From NCBI GenBank assembly GCA_951812925.1, contig OX638371.1, forward strand, positions 38,848,101 through 38,912,100: a stretch of DNA of 64,000 nt. Reading direction: 5' to 3'. Each line of letters opens with the position of its first letter. Within the stretch, counting starts at the first letter, position 1. The DNA is from Calliopum simillimum (taxonomy: Eukaryota > Arthropoda > Insecta > Diptera > Lauxaniidae). Both the position numbers and the translations under genes were made by a program. Below are positions 63,606 to 64,000 of the stretch, piece after piece. The notes beneath the pieces are model-generated. The model did no database searches, was not told where the DNA came from, and saw only the letters and a program-made list of their open reading frames with translations.

Positions 63606-64000
63606 ACGTACCAGTGTACTATGTGACTGTAAGCAACACGCGAATGCGCCTCTTTCCGGTTGGATGCCAGCACGCCTACCACTGTTTTATAGCTGTGAAA
63701 ACAATATAAGGATTGGATTTGGAACAATACTACAACTTTAGAAATATCATTAAATATTATTCATCGCAATTGCCCCTCTACCTCTTTGAGATGCTCCAAT
63801 TTGCGCAATACCGAAGATTCTTACGGTTAATTTCACCTAGACACAGAATCTTAATTTTAGAACGCTCTTTTTTTGTCACTGTAGTTCGACTTTAGAATAA
63901 ATCTTCCTATCGAACTGCAAATAGTCAGGTCGTCGACGCAATTTCGGACGGGGCTTGTTGTGTTCCTCAACAGTTTGACTCCTTGAGCTCAATTAAAAAA
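63606..64000. other. Unassigned sequence at the window edge
   Basis: No ORF or motif I can identify; may continue the gypsy relic. Confidence 0.3.

Noticed and set aside
1..64000. CRISPR arrays, bacterial operons, rRNA genes
   Set aside because: None present; introns, LINEs and LTR elements show a eukaryotic chromosome. Direct repeats found belong to transposons or tandem satellites.

Overview
This is a eukaryotic, insect-type window, most likely from a higher fly (Diptera). Evidence: a multi-exon SREBP gene with canonical GT-AG introns, very AT-rich non-coding DNA, and dipteran-style transposable elements (Osvaldo/Ulysses-like LTR elements, Jockey LINEs, copia, Penelope). A tephritid or related acalyptrate fly is my guess; the window does not prove it. 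Only two host genes are supported: the first exon of an RRP12-like ribosome-biogenesis gene (19114-19255, minus) and a complete nine-exon SREBP gene (28226-41168, minus). Nearly everything else recognisable is mobile DNA.

Region 1-19092 holds two near-identical, tandem, minus-strand Ty3/gypsy elements of Osvaldo/Ulysses type (gag with poly-Gln and zinc knuckles, -1 shifted pol, long LTR of about 2.5-2.9 kb, Lys-tRNA-type primer site). They lie directly behind the splice donor of the RRP12-like exon 1. The upstream LTR of copy 2 carries a later Penelope-like insertion (RT plus GIY-YIG) with a 12-bp target duplication and 55-bp inverted ends. Region 20375-28016 has a piggyBac-like MITE, an essentially intact Jockey-type LINE and three long hairpin elements.

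Region 28226-41168 is SREBP: acidic N-terminus, bHLH-zip with the SREBP tyrosine, two membrane spans around a short lumenal loop with an RxxL site-1 motif, and a C-terminal regulatory domain. Its phases join to 1182 codons plus stop. Its introns contain MITEs, an RTE fragment, a CR1-like fragment and a 412-bp tandem repeat. Its putative promoter has CCAAT and CRE motifs and is followed upstream by a nested PIF/Harbinger-like MITE cluster (41709-44650).

Region 45140-64000 is a repeat graveyard. It has a GC-rich relic block containing a frameshifted Ulp1/SENP-like cysteine peptidase and a gypsy integrase lacking its catalytic core; two tRNA-headed SINEs each carrying a hammerhead ribozyme motif; a full-length intact Jockey element with a 14-bp target duplication; a 464-bp solo LTR; a copia element nested inside a hAT-like MITE; and a decayed gypsy RNase H fragment.

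The strongest candidates for something new are the hammerhead-bearing SINE (49.2-50.1 kb) and the hairpin elements at 26.0-28.0 kb, which share a core but have unrelated ends.
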